Positions 15,624 to 26,451 of a DNA stretch of 30,503 nt are shown piece after piece. Below the pieces are notes generated by a model. It saw only the letters and a list, made by a program, of their open reading frames with translations, searched no databases and was not told where the DNA came from. The stretch comes from a virus, in the IMG/VR virus record IMGVR_UViG_3300025466_000132, positions 1 to 30,503 of that record, one strand, 5' to 3'. How positions within the stretch are numbered: the first letter of the stretch is position 1; every line of letters begins with the position of its first letter. The position numbers were made by a program, and so were the translations under genes.

Positions 15624-16178
15624 GTGAAGCTAACGCCTAAAATAGTCGCCCTACTTGGCACGGAAGAAGGCTTAACACTAGAGGCGTATCTTGATCCGAA
15701 AAATTGGACTTACGGCATGGGCATCGCGGCCACGTCCGGGGCCAATATTTTGCAATACAAGGACAGGCCGACTACAGTAGATGCGGCGCTGCGGGCATCC
15801 GTGGCATGGATTGAAACGCGGTTTATGCCCGCTGTATTAAAGGCTTTTGCTGGCCATGATCTGACCGAGGAACAGCTTGCCGCTGCCTTGTCATTCCACT
15901 GGAACACTGGGGCCATTCTCACCGCTCAATGGGTGAAGGATTTTCAGGCCAGCAAGCCCACCACTGCGCGGCACGATTTGGAAAACAACTATCTGCAAGG
16001 CGGTTTATTGGCAGCGCGGCGCAAGCGCGAGGCCGCATTGTTTTTTGATGGCACATGGCCCGATGATTTTCGCGTGCCGGTGTGGGGTGTGCGTAAGCCT
16101 AGCTATTTGCGTAGCATTAAACCGCAGACGGTGGCTGACGTCATACCTATTCTTCAACAGATCATGGGTGGAAAATGA
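15624..16178 (+). CDS. Endolysin, GH24 lysozyme-like
   Basis: A 184-residue protein starting at GTG 15624 after AGGGAGAGCG. The N-terminus carries a T4-lysozyme-like triad: Glu15 in TEEGLTLEAYLD, Asp24, and Thr29 in NWTYGMGIA (spacing E-9-D-5-T, close to T4's E11/D20/T26). The ALSFHWNTGAILTAQW and ARRKREAALFFDGTW segments match the conserved helix and the 'RR.aE..L' region of the family. There is no signal peptide or membrane anchor, so release would need a holin. It would cleave the MurNAc-GlcNAc bond of peptidoglycan. Its stop overlaps the next start (ATGA). Confidence 0.75.
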   Translation: MKLTPKIVALLGTEEGLTLEAYLDPKNWTYGMGIAATSGANILQYKDRPTTVDAALRASVAWIETRFMPAVLKAFAGHDLTEEQLAAALSFHWNTGAILTAQWVKDFQASKPTTARHDLENNYLQGGLLAARRKREAALFFDGTWPDDFRVPVWGVRKPSYLRSIKPQTVADVIPILQQIMGGK

Positions 16179-17179
16179 CCGTAACAAAAATATCTGATAA
16201 AGAATTTGTTGCGGAATGGAATAGATTGGGTTCCGCTGATTTGTTTGCAAAAACTCACAATATCAACAGACGCACTATTCAGCGCCGCCGTTTGCGAATG
16301 ATGCAAAAGGGATATGAGTTGTTTTCCGAACCATTGGATGGCAATATGGAAAATGTCCCAATTGATTATCGCAATGTCGGTTGGACATTTCCAGCCAATC
16401 GTGAATTTGATCTATTTTCTGGTTCTGTCATTGTCTCATCTGATCATCACTATTGGCCCGATATGGTGCCCGTGGCTCATAGGGCATTACTCAAGGTTAT
16501 TAAGATAGTTAAACCAAGAGTGAAAATTCTGAATGGCGATGTATTTGATGGCGGTTCTATTTCTCGTCATCTGCCTATGGGATGGAACCAAACGCCCTCG
16601 CCCATTGACGAACTACATGCCTGCCAAGAGCGCGTGGGAGAAATTGAACAAGCATTGCCCAAGGGCTGTGAGCGATGGTGGGCGCTTGGTAATCATGACA
16701 CAAGATTTGAACGTAACATTGCGACTAAGGCACCGGAATTGGCGGGGCTAAATGGCGTTCGTCTGACCGATCATTTTCCCGGATGGGATATATGCCATTC
16801 TTTTTGGCTTAACCGCACCAGCCTTGATCCTGTAATGGTGTTTCATAACTACGCCAATGGCATACATGCTGGCTATAACAACGCGATGAAAAGCGGTGTG
16901 ACGACAGTTACGGGACACACCCATTCCCTTGAGTGCAAGCCTTATAGTGATTTGCGCGGGCGTCGTTATGGCATCCAAACTGGAACCATCGCGGATCTTG
17001 ATGGGCCGCAATTTGAATATCAAGGCAATCGTCCGTCTCAGGCTTGCTCGGGCTTTGTTGTTTTGACTTTTCGTGATAATAGACTTTTGCAGCCAGAGAT
17101 TTGCCAAGTAATTGATGGCAAGGCATGGTTCCGTGGCGAAATAGTCGCGCAACGCGAGAAGCCCCATGAAGTTTATTAA
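16175..17179 (+). CDS. Calcineurin-like metallophosphoesterase with N-terminal HTH
   Basis: A 334-residue protein. All main motifs of the calcineurin-like superfamily are present: D90-x-H92 in SSDHHYWPD, G-D122 in LNGDVFDG, N173-H174-D175 in LGNHDTRFER, and H248-x-H250 in TGHTHSLE. These should bind two metal ions. Residues ~10-45 (LFAKTHNINRRTIQRRRLRM) look like a small helix-turn-helix. It overlaps the endolysin stop and the next membrane-protein start, so it is embedded in the lysis operon. Substrate unknown: nucleic acid, a cyclic nucleotide or an envelope phosphoester are all possible. There is no signal peptide, so it should act in the cytoplasm. Confidence 0.8.
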   Translation: MTVTKISDKEFVAEWNRLGSADLFAKTHNINRRTIQRRRLRMMQKGYELFSEPLDGNMENVPIDYRNVGWTFPANREFDLFSGSVIVSSDHHYWPDMVPVAHRALLKVIKIVKPRVKILNGDVFDGGSISRHLPMGWNQTPSPIDELHACQERVGEIEQALPKGCERWWALGNHDTRFERNIATKAPELAGLNGVRLTDHFPGWDICHSFWLNRTSLDPVMVFHNYANGIHAGYNNAMKSGVTTVTGHTHSLECKPYSDLRGRRYGIQTGTIADLDGPQFEYQGNRPSQACSGFVVLTFRDNRLLQPEICQVIDGKAWFRGEIVAQREKPHEVY

Positions 17180-17396
17180 TGATCTTTTGACCGAGAGTGA
17201 CAATAAAACATTCTCCATGCAGCGCGTGGGTATTGCCACGGGATTGCTGATTGTGGCGGCTGGCTTTGCATCACAGACTTGGCGCAGCACATTGACGCCG
17301 GAAATATACCAATCGTTTGCGATGGCTTGGGCTGGCATTCTGGCTGGGGGTGGCTTGGGCGCTAAATTGACACCGGAGGCACCTAAAAATGGCTGA
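17166..17396 (+). CDS. Holin candidate, two membrane segments
   Basis: A 76-residue protein overlapping the phosphoesterase by 14 bases. It has two hydrophobic segments, about residues 18-38 (QRVGIATGLLIVAAGFASQT) and 48-67 (SFAMAWAGILAGGGLGAKL), joined by a short loop, with a charged N-terminus. Size and topology fit a class II holin, and it lies close to the endolysin. The sequence is not diagnostic, so 'holin' rests on topology and context. It overlaps the next gene's start by eight bases, implying coupled translation. Confidence 0.6.
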   Translation: MKFINDLLTESDNKTFSMQRVGIATGLLIVAAGFASQTWRSTLTPEIYQSFAMAWAGILAGGGLGAKLTPEAPKNG

Positions 17397-17865
17397 CACC
17401 GCCGCCCATGAACAGATGGAAACCTTGCGTATTGACGTGGAATACCCCGAACATGTCGCGCGCACGGAAAGCTCCGAATTTGCGGCAAACAAGCGCACGC
17501 TAGTGACGAAACTGGACACGCCCTGCTTTTGCTGCGGAGGCAGGGACAAGCGCGAAGTCCACCACATGGTGATTGAGTGGGCCGAGTGGGACAATGCCGA
17601 CCCGGACAAGGTGCTCCAGAAGTTCCACCAGTTCGACATCTATGGTTATGCAGCACAGCTTGGCGACAAGCCCGCGACCGGCCCTGACGACATTCGCAAC
17701 CTCGTGGTGATCTGCGCGGCCTGCCATCGCGGCGCGGGCACCGGCATCCACCTTGTGCCATTTCCGAATTGGATTAGCCAAGTCGTGGCACGCGATGGCA
17801 TTGTTGTATTAAAACCCACCGGCAGCCATCCCATCACCGGATCAGACGGCGACGACAATGCCTAA
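17389..17865 (+). CDS. HNH-type nuclease with zinc ribbon
   Basis: A 158-residue protein. It carries C46-x2-C49 and C109-x2-C112, which would bind a structural zinc, plus the HNH triad H58/H59 (REVHHMVIEW), N104 (IRNLVVI) and H113 (CAACHRG). This is a complete beta-beta-alpha-metal nuclease core. The gene is visibly more GC-rich than its neighbours (for example 17521-17640), suggesting recent acquisition. It interrupts the lysis cassette between the holin candidate and the spanins, a typical insertion pattern for a free-standing homing endonuclease. A packaging or recombination role is less likely here. Confidence 0.7.
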   Translation: MADTAAHEQMETLRIDVEYPEHVARTESSEFAANKRTLVTKLDTPCFCCGGRDKREVHHMVIEWAEWDNADPDKVLQKFHQFDIYGYAAQLGDKPATGPDDIRNLVVICAACHRGAGTGIHLVPFPNWISQVVARDGIVVLKPTGSHPITGSDGDDNA

Positions 17866-17880
17866 ACAAAGGAAAGAACC

Positions 17881-18087
17881 ATGTCTATTGCCCTGATTGA
17901 AGCCCGCATCAAAACCACATTCAATAATTTTCTTGGCACTGCTCGGGCGGACGCTCTCAAAGTTGAAGCCATGACATCGGCAATCGTGGCAGACATTCAT
18001 CGGATTGTTACCCGCGCTGCCATTATTGCGTTTGGCTTTGGCTTCGCGGTTGGTGCAATTGCGGTGTTTAGTTCGGTTCACATCTAA
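17881..18087 (+). CDS. Small one-TM protein in the lysis cassette
   Basis: A 68-residue protein with an AAAGGAAAGAACC ribosome site. The first ~43 residues are an amphipathic helix (MSIALIEARIKTTFNNFLGT onwards). Residues ~45-65 form one hydrophobic segment (AAIIAFGFGFAVGAIAVFSS). It ends in TAATGA overlapping the spanin start. It could be a second holin, an antiholin or a spanin partner. One membrane helix and no arginine-rich SAR features are visible. Function not assigned beyond lysis context. Confidence 0.55.
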   Translation: MSIALIEARIKTTFNNFLGTARADALKVEAMTSAIVADIHRIVTRAAIIAFGFGFAVGAIAVFSSVHI

Positions 18088-18629
18088 TGAATCCGCTGTT
18101 TCTCATGCGGGCGCTAGGATGGCTCAGGAGCGCATGGTCTGCGCTGATGGGGCTTGTGATCCGATACCCGTGGCAATGCGCTTGTGCGGGCCTCCTGCTG
18201 GCTTGTGCGTGGCTTTGGCATGGGAAGATGGATGCAATAAGCGGGCGCATGGCGGATCGCGCCGCTTATATTAAAGCCCAAACTGATGCAAAGGCGCTTG
18301 CCGATGCTCGGACGGCCAAGCTGGAATCCAATCTGGCTCAATTTTCAGGAGTTACCAACCATGACTATGAGGATGGTCTTGCGGATGGCCGTAATCAGCT
18401 TGCTACCTATTTTGATGGCCGGTTGCGCGTCAACGCTAAAGGTTCAACCGGCGGCACCATCTCCCCTTCCAAGGATAACCCTGCCTCCATTTCTGGAACA
18501 AGCGCCCCCCCCGCCACCGTGGCATTCACGCAAGAGCAGCTTGATGGTTGGGAAACAGATTATCAATATGGTCTGAAATGCCGTGAGTTTGCGCGGGGCA
18601 TCGCTGATCGTTTTAACGGCAAGCCATAA
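18087..18629 (+). CDS. Rz: i-spanin (Rz-like), inner-membrane subunit
   Basis: A 180-residue protein with a single N-terminal membrane anchor (about residues 28-45, WQCACAGLLLACAWLWHG). A charged helix follows that is likely coiled coil (ADRAAYIKAQTDAKALADAR, TAKLESNLAQF). The periplasmic part ends in a Pro/Ser linker and a C-terminal segment (DGWETDYQYGLKCREFARGI). A second gene with a lipobox lies entirely within it in the +1 frame, as in lambda Rz/Rz1, which strongly supports the assignment. The pair would bridge the periplasm and disrupt the outer membrane in the last lysis step. Confidence 0.75.
   Translation: MNPLFLMRALGWLRSAWSALMGLVIRYPWQCACAGLLLACAWLWHGKMDAISGRMADRAAYIKAQTDAKALADARTAKLESNLAQFSGVTNHDYEDGLADGRNQLATYFDGRLRVNAKGSTGGTISPSKDNPASISGTSAPPATVAFTQEQLDGWETDYQYGLKCREFARGIADRFNGKP
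18361..18576 (+). CDS. Rz1: o-spanin (Rz1-like) lipoprotein nested in Rz
   Basis: A 71-residue lipoprotein read in the +1 frame inside the i-spanin gene. The start at ATG 18361 is set by a CAGGAG ribosome site about nine bases upstream. The signal peptide (MRMVLRMAVISLLPILMAGC from residue 3) ends in the lipobox L18-M-A-G-C22, so Cys22 should be lipidated. The mature part is ~50 residues and proline-rich (FLEQAPPPPPWH), as in other Rz1 proteins. An in-frame ATG at 18286 lacks a ribosome site and would bury the signal peptide, so it is rejected as the start. Confidence 0.8.
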   Translation: MTMRMVLRMAVISLLPILMAGCASTLKVQPAAPSPLPRITLPPFLEQAPPPPPWHSRKSSLMVGKQIINMV

Positions 18630-18643
18630 TTAGGAAATATACA

Positions 18644-22383
<3,740 letters not shown>

Positions 22384-22384
22384 G

Positions 22385-23002
22385 ATGGCGCAGAACTGGT
22401 CATACATTGCAGCGGGCGCTATTCAGACTGGTGCTAGTGCTACAGTTCCTGTCCCTGCCGGATACGCTGCGGGCGATCTTTTGGTCATCTGTCTGTCCAG
22501 TTTCAGTGCTCTTAGTTCTACCCCCACTGGCTGGACAGCGATCTCGGGTGGCAACAACGCTTACGCTTTTTACAAATTTGCGGGCGCAAGCGAATCATCC
22601 GTAACTCTTGCCGGGGGTTCCACCACCTCGACGGTGGTAATGTTGTGCTATCGCGGGGTATTATCCGCCGATACCTCTGCTGCTTATGCTGGTACAACCG
22701 CCACCACAGTCTCTACCAATACGCAGACTACCACAGCGGCAGACGACTTAGTAATTTCTGTTTTTGGCTGCTCCGCCACTGTTAACAACACCATCACTGC
22801 ACCCGGCAGTACCACATCACGAATTAACCAGTCTGCGTTCATATCTACAAACAATGGTCTATTGGTCGTAGATGAGGATAAGGTTACGGCTGGAACCACA
22901 ACAGCCAGAACAGCCACTTTCAGTTCAAGCGTTGCATTGGGGTGCGTGTCGTTTTCTTTCAAACAAAAGCCATCCACTGGCGCAATGCTCCTGATGTTCT
23001 AA
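22385..23002 (+). CDS. Fibre-module beta protein of unknown function
   Basis: A 205-residue protein starting two bases after the fibre stop. It is a beta-rich, Thr/Ser/Ala-rich protein with AGYAAGDLLVICLSSFSALS, then a TGWTAISGG loop and aromatic strand AYAFYKFAGASE, and later DDLVISVFGCSATVNN. This pattern ('GDLLv...t..sGWt.i..g....f.k.a.') is frequent in phage tail and fibre-associated proteins and looks like a single jelly-roll domain. It ends in a short Gly/Ala/Leu tail. It is probably a minor virion or fibre-tip protein; no enzymatic motif is seen. Confidence 0.6.
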   Translation: MAQNWSYIAAGAIQTGASATVPVPAGYAAGDLLVICLSSFSALSSTPTGWTAISGGNNAYAFYKFAGASESSVTLAGGSTTSTVVMLCYRGVLSADTSAAYAGTTATTVSTNTQTTTAADDLVISVFGCSATVNNTITAPGSTTSRINQSAFISTNNGLLVVDEDKVTAGTTTARTATFSSSVALGCVSFSFKQKPSTGAMLLMF

Positions 23003-23011
23003 GGACAGATA

Positions 23012-23344
23012 ATGGCAAACACTTACACTTGGACAGTCACCCGGATGGACTGCTACCCCACGCAGGATAGCTACACCGATGTCGTGTTTGCGGTCTATTG
23101 GGTGCTGTCTGGGGCGGACGGGGTAAATACTTGCAGCACCAGCGGTAACACTCAAGTCACTCTTGATCCCGCAGAGCCTTACATCCCGTACGCAGAATTG
23201 ACGCAGGATCAAGTGACCGGATGGGTGCAAGAAGCCCTCGGCCCCGACGGTGTGGCGCAGTGCGAGGGGAATGTGGACACGCAGCTTGCTGCTATTTCCG
23301 CGCCGCCTGTAGTAACACCCCCGTTGCCTTGGGCTGCCGCATAA
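23012..23344 (+). CDS. Small conserved fibre-adjacent phage protein
   Basis: A 110-residue protein with an AAGGACAGATA ribosome site. The start reads MANTYTWTVTRMDCYPTQDS, the centre DVVFAVYWVLSGADG, and the end TQDQVTGWVQEALGPDGV followed by a proline-rich PPVVTPPLPWAAA tail. I recognise this as a common small phage family that lies just after fibre genes ('YtW.i..l..yP...g.tDvVf.v.W.l.G.DG' and a 'PPlPW' end). Its function is unknown. It is the last gene of the plus-strand block, and the opposing operon ends 17 bases away. Confidence 0.65.
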   Translation: MANTYTWTVTRMDCYPTQDSYTDVVFAVYWVLSGADGVNTCSTSGNTQVTLDPAEPYIPYAELTQDQVTGWVQEALGPDGVAQCEGNVDTQLAAISAPPVVTPPLPWAAA

Positions 23345-23356
23345 CACGACAGCCCA
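23330..23356. terminator. Weak hairpin at the convergent gene junction
   Basis: TGGGCTG (23330-23336) and CAGCCCA (23350-23356) pair perfectly around a 13-nt loop that includes the stop codon of the plus-strand gene. The position between two convergent operons fits a bidirectional terminator, but neither side has a U tract and the stem is only seven pairs. Confidence 0.3.
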
Positions 23357-23361
23357 TGTAG

Positions 23362-25167
23362 TCATTCCGCTTGATAATGGGCAAGGTTGGCAATCAACCG
23401 CGCATCATTTGGACTATGCTGTAGGGCAAGCGTAACTTGCTTTATAGCCTCCTCTTTCATGCCCAAATTCCATGCGGCAATGCTGGCATAATCATGCGGC
23501 ATTGATCCCCACACCTCGGGGTCTACCGTATAGAGAAATTCCCGCTGTTCTATAGCGAGTGCCGACATAGCTGCGCCATAGCATTCCGCCCATTGATGGC
23601 GTTGATAAGCCAGCTTGGCAATTTCGCACCACGGCTCCCGCGTATAAGGGGCTTCAATCACGCCCATGCGCGCAGCCTTCATGGCCCCTTCCCAATCCCC
23701 CAATTCAGCATAGCATCGGGACATTACCCGATAGGCGTAACAACGCTCGTTTGCCCAATCAGCACCGGGCAGATTGAGGTATCGGTTACACTCATCAATA
23801 GACTGTTGCCAATGGGCGTTAAACGACAATTCGCGGGCATAGTAAAAGGCATTTCGCGGATCATGAGGATCTTCTCTAACTGACATTTCCAGCAATGGCA
23901 GATATTGGCCACGGCTCTTGGTAGGGTCTGGCTTGTGGATTACCAATAGCATATCGGTGTTAGCGTATTGTTCGGTTATGCCATAGGGCACCGGGTATTC
24001 ATGGCAGGGATGCAGCCATCTGTAACCATGCCGAGCGTGAATCTTCTCGTACTGGAATTTGATGCCTGCGCCCCAGTCGAACCCATACCTAAGTCGCGTA
24101 GTGCCATCCACCCAAACGCGCTCAATTTCTTCTCGCCAACCCGGCTGCAACACCTCATCCAAATCAAGACTAACACACACGTCAATATCACGGGGCAAAA
24201 GTGCTATTGCAGCATTACGCGCATCATCAAAACGCCAAGGAGTGATGATAATATCATGTACAATCGCCCCATGATCTTTAGCTAAGGCCACTGTGTTGTC
24301 AGTGCTTCCAGTGTCTGCAATAACAATCATATCAGCATCGCTGGCGGCTTCGCAAAACCGCTCAACAAACATTTCTTCATTTTTGCTAATAGCGTAAACG
24401 CAGATTTTCAGCTTTTTGGTCATCGCGTATTTCCCAAATAAATGCGTGAATAGGTTGCGTTCGTTCCGCAGATAATCATTGTTTACTTTCCGCAATTCCG
24501 CCCATTCAACGCCTTCCCAATAGGTGTCATACATATGGACGGAATAGGAATTAATCAGCCGACATTCCCCCGATATATCCCCATAAATCCATTCATCGTT
24601 AAAATCGAATGGCAGAAATTCCTCGGCTGACCGCAGATCAATTAAGGTTGGATTCTGTTTGTATATTTCCGCCGCCAGCGTAACGCAATGCGACGACCAT
24701 TCCCCAGTGCCGATTACTTCCAGCATTTCCCGCTTCCACCGGCCAAGGAATGGGCATCCGGGCTTGGCCACGATCAGCCCCGCATTTAGGGATTTAGGTG
24801 AGCCATCTTCATCGTAGCTTTCCACCCCCATCGTGGTTCTCTGGAAGGATAAGGGCTTTATCAAAAGCATATCCGTATCAAGGTATATACCCCCCTGATC
24901 GTAAAGCACATCCAACCGCACGATGTCTGCCTGATACTGCGGGTATTCTGAAACGGCAGGCGGTTCCGTTTGCACCATTGTAACGTAAGGACGAATGGCG
25001 TCCCAATGAGGGTTGCCTACAGGCTCTGCATTGGTGTGCATATAAATGGCGTCTGGGTTTTGCACATCATGCGCGGCCCTGACTGCCAGATAATTAATAA
25101 AGCCAAAGTCCCGAGACATTGGCCCCGTAAACCAGATAAAATGAATGATATTTGGAATAATACTCAT
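23362..25167 (-). CDS. Two-domain glycosyltransferase (GT32-like + GT2-like) with TPR-like C-terminus
   Basis: A 601-residue protein. The start at 25167 is chosen because ATG overlaps the upstream stop (TAATG); an in-frame ATG at 25182 would add five residues. Residues 1-~240 are GT32-like: IIPNIIHFIWFTG at the start, then DIVRLDVLYDQGGIYLDTDM with the D97-x-D99 metal/nucleotide-sugar motif. Residues ~252-345 are GT2-like: KICVYAISKNEEMFVERF, IADTGSTDNTVALAKDHG, and D335-x-D337 in SLDLDEVL. The remaining ~180 residues are helical, TPR-like (YAYRVMSRCYAELGDWEGAM). An internal Met249 sits at the domain boundary. It would add sugars to a protein, glycan or DNA; the neighbouring Thr-rich collagen fibre is an attractive target, by inference. 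Confidence 0.8.
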   Translation of the reverse strand: MSIIPNIIHFIWFTGPMSRDFGFINYLAVRAAHDVQNPDAIYMHTNAEPVGNPHWDAIRPYVTMVQTEPPAVSEYPQYQADIVRLDVLYDQGGIYLDTDMLLIKPLSFQRTTMGVESYDEDGSPKSLNAGLIVAKPGCPFLGRWKREMLEVIGTGEWSSHCVTLAAEIYKQNPTLIDLRSAEEFLPFDFNDEWIYGDISGECRLINSYSVHMYDTYWEGVEWAELRKVNNDYLRNERNLFTHLFGKYAMTKKLKICVYAISKNEEMFVERFCEAASDADMIVIADTGSTDNTVALAKDHGAIVHDIIITPWRFDDARNAAIALLPRDIDVCVSLDLDEVLQPGWREEIERVWVDGTTRLRYGFDWGAGIKFQYEKIHARHGYRWLHPCHEYPVPYGITEQYANTDMLLVIHKPDPTKSRGQYLPLLEMSVREDPHDPRNAFYYARELSFNAHWQQSIDECNRYLNLPGADWANERCYAYRVMSRCYAELGDWEGAMKAARMGVIEAPYTREPWCEIAKLAYQRHQWAECYGAAMSALAIEQREFLYTVDPEVWGSMPHDYASIAAWNLGMKEEAIKQVTLALQHSPNDARLIANLAHYQAE

Positions 25168-25307
25168 TATTCTGGTGGCCATTCTATGCCGCGAACCTTC
25201 AAGCGATACATTGCTAGGGCATTTTGAAAAAAATACGTTTCGGGGTCAATCTCTCCCCCTTCCCATTCTTCAAGAATGGCCTTTAGGATTTCAATGTCAT
25301 CATCCAT
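25167..25307 (-). CDS. Small acidic protein before the glycosyltransferase
   Basis: A 46-residue protein. ATG 25307 has a GATAGGA ribosome site eight bases upstream; an alternative ATG at 25316 lies right after the preceding stop with no spacing, and a GTG at 25352 overlaps the MazG-like gene. The product is acidic at the N-terminus (MDDDIEILKAILEEWEGGEI) and then DPETYFFQNALAMYRLK, probably two helices. Its stop overlaps the glycosyltransferase start, so the two are co-translated. It resembles many unknown small phage proteins; no function is assigned. Confidence 0.55.
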   Translation of the reverse strand: MDDDIEILKAILEEWEGGEIDPETYFFQNALAMYRLKVRGIEWPPE

Positions 25308-25317
25308 TTTACACATC

Positions 25318-25635
25318 CTATCTATGGTCGCCAGAACCTTTGAGTTTATCACGCGATTTGCGGTCAGCCAGCTTGTCGAGGTTGGATTGCGCTAGATCCG
25401 ACAAAGTAATGCCGAGAGCATCTGCGGCGGCGGCGATATACCAGAGGCAATCCCCAAGTTCCGCTGCGGCATCGTTCCGGTCAAAAGTGGCATCACGATA
25501 TAGCTTTTTTAGTTTACCGGCATATTCCCCTGCCTCGCTGGCAAGGCCCAATGCCGTGTATGTCAGGGCCGTCTTTTCATTGCGCGGATATATCGCAGTG
25601 CCCATGGCCTGTGTTTGATAATCGTTCATGTTCAT
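25318..25635 (-). CDS. MazG-like nucleotide pyrophosphohydrolase
   Basis: A 105-residue all-helical protein with the metal-binding signature of the MazG/all-alpha NTP pyrophosphohydrolase group: E34-x-x-E37 in GLASEAGEYAGKLKKL and E59-x-x-D62 in AAELGDCLWYIAAAADALG, with a following SDLAQSNLDKLADRKSRD helix. It would hydrolyse NTP or dNTP to NMP and pyrophosphate, and might change nucleotide or (p)ppGpp-linked pools during infection. Start ATG 25635 overlaps the upstream stop (ATGA). Length is typical of single-domain phage MazG proteins. Confidence 0.8.
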   Translation of the reverse strand: MNMNDYQTQAMGTAIYPRNEKTALTYTALGLASEAGEYAGKLKKLYRDATFDRNDAAAELGDCLWYIAAAADALGITLSDLAQSNLDKLADRKSRDKLKGSGDHR

Positions 25636-25967
25636 TCGTGATGCTCCCCATCAGCAATGCATTCTGCTAAATACCGCCCACCATCTAACCAATTTCCATT
25701 TCCCTTCTTTTCATCCAGCAGCCAATTTACAATCCTATCCCGTTCATCGAGCTCGGCGGCTTTAATCATGTGAGCAAATTGGTTCTGGAGATGTTCAAGA
25801 AACTTGCGCGCTGCTTCTTCCGGCTGACCCCTTAAACTGTCGGACATCTCAATGGTGCCGTTTGGTTTGAACGATATTGACCACTCGGGATAGTTTCCCA
25901 AGCTGATGGTGTAGTTTGTAAAGGTCTTGCCGATAGGCACGGACAGACTTTTGTTGGTATCAGTCAT
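25632..25967 (-). CDS. Hypothetical protein (111 aa)
   Basis: The N-terminal half looks beta-rich (FTNYTISLGNYPEWSISFKP, NGTIEMSDSLRG). The second half is helical and charged (EEAARKFLEHLQNQFAHMIK, then AAELDERDRIVNWLLDEK), like the 'E-R-x-x-I/C' helices in many phage accessory proteins. No membrane segment and no catalytic motif are seen. Both ends overlap neighbours by ATGA, which makes it a firm coding call inside the operon. I do not recognise a family. Confidence 0.6.
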   Translation of the reverse strand: MTDTNKSLSVPIGKTFTNYTISLGNYPEWSISFKPNGTIEMSDSLRGQPEEAARKFLEHLQNQFAHMIKAAELDERDRIVNWLLDEKKGNGNWLDGGRYLAECIADGEHHE

Positions 25968-26266
25968 TTCATGTGCTCCTTTACAATAGCCTCTGCATCG
26001 AGATTGCGGATGGCGGCAACAGCATCGCCCACATGGTCAAGGCAGCAATCGTCAGATAGCGCATCAATGCTTTCGTCAGCAGCCTTCGCCGCAGCCTTCA
26101 GCCCCATCTTCACGCCTTCCAACCGAAAGTGATCGGCGCACGCAGCTATGGCGGCTTGGCGGTGAGCGGCGAAGGATTCCGCCAATAGGGATTGCCATTC
26201 GCTTTGCCGTGGTGCGTACCAATCAACGGCTGCGTCCACATCCGCTTGTGTAATGTCATTGGTCAT
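25964..26266 (-). CDS. Hypothetical helical protein (100 aa)
   Basis: An Ala-rich, fully helical protein (VDAAVDWYAPRQSEWQSLLA, then FAAHRQAAIAACADHFRLEG and KMGLKAAAKAADESIDALSD). It has two adjacent cysteines (DDCCLDHVG) and a further Cys in AACADHF. These might bind a metal, but the spacing is not a standard finger. ATGA overlaps on both sides support real translation. No family recognised. The acidic and Ala-rich make-up is common in early phage host-takeover proteins, which is only a loose parallel. Confidence 0.6.
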   Translation of the reverse strand: MTNDITQADVDAAVDWYAPRQSEWQSLLAESFAAHRQAAIAACADHFRLEGVKMGLKAAAKAADESIDALSDDCCLDHVGDAVAAIRNLDAEAIVKEHMK

Positions 26267-26451
26267 TGGGGTTGTTCCTTTTTCGGATAAAGCCGCCTAA
26301 GCGCGCATACTGCATCCACGATGTCGGATTTGAATGGGCCCTCTGGCGTCACCTTGATCCAGAGCCACCATGCGGCAAGCGATATTTGCCAGCGAAGCCA
26401 TGTCATCATGGCGAAACACGCGCTTCCGACTAAGTAGAAATAGTTGGCCAT
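26263..26451 (-). CDS. Small membrane-associated hypothetical protein
   Basis: A 62-residue protein starting at ATG 26451 with GAGGGG just upstream; the GTG one codon earlier is too close to that ribosome site. Residues ~2-33 are strongly hydrophobic and Trp-rich (ANYFYLVGSACFAMMTWLRW, QISLAAWWLWI), probably one long or two short membrane helices. A soluble, basic tail follows (CALRRLYPKKEQPQ). The start overlaps the tiny upstream frame (TGATG). An inner-membrane location is likely; function unknown. Confidence 0.55.
   Translation of the reverse strand: MANYFYLVGSACFAMMTWLRWQISLAAWWLWIKVTPEGPFKSDIVDAVCALRRLYPKKEQPQ

Noticed and set aside
16748-17761. Long 337-codon minus-strand open frame opposite the phosphoesterase and HNH genes
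   Set aside because: Composition (Arg/Cys/Pro-rich) is that of an antisense shadow, and the plus-strand genes beneath carry complete enzyme motifs.
18286-18360. Upstream ATG extension of the Rz1 lipoprotein
   Set aside because: It has no ribosome site and would put 25 residues before the signal peptide.
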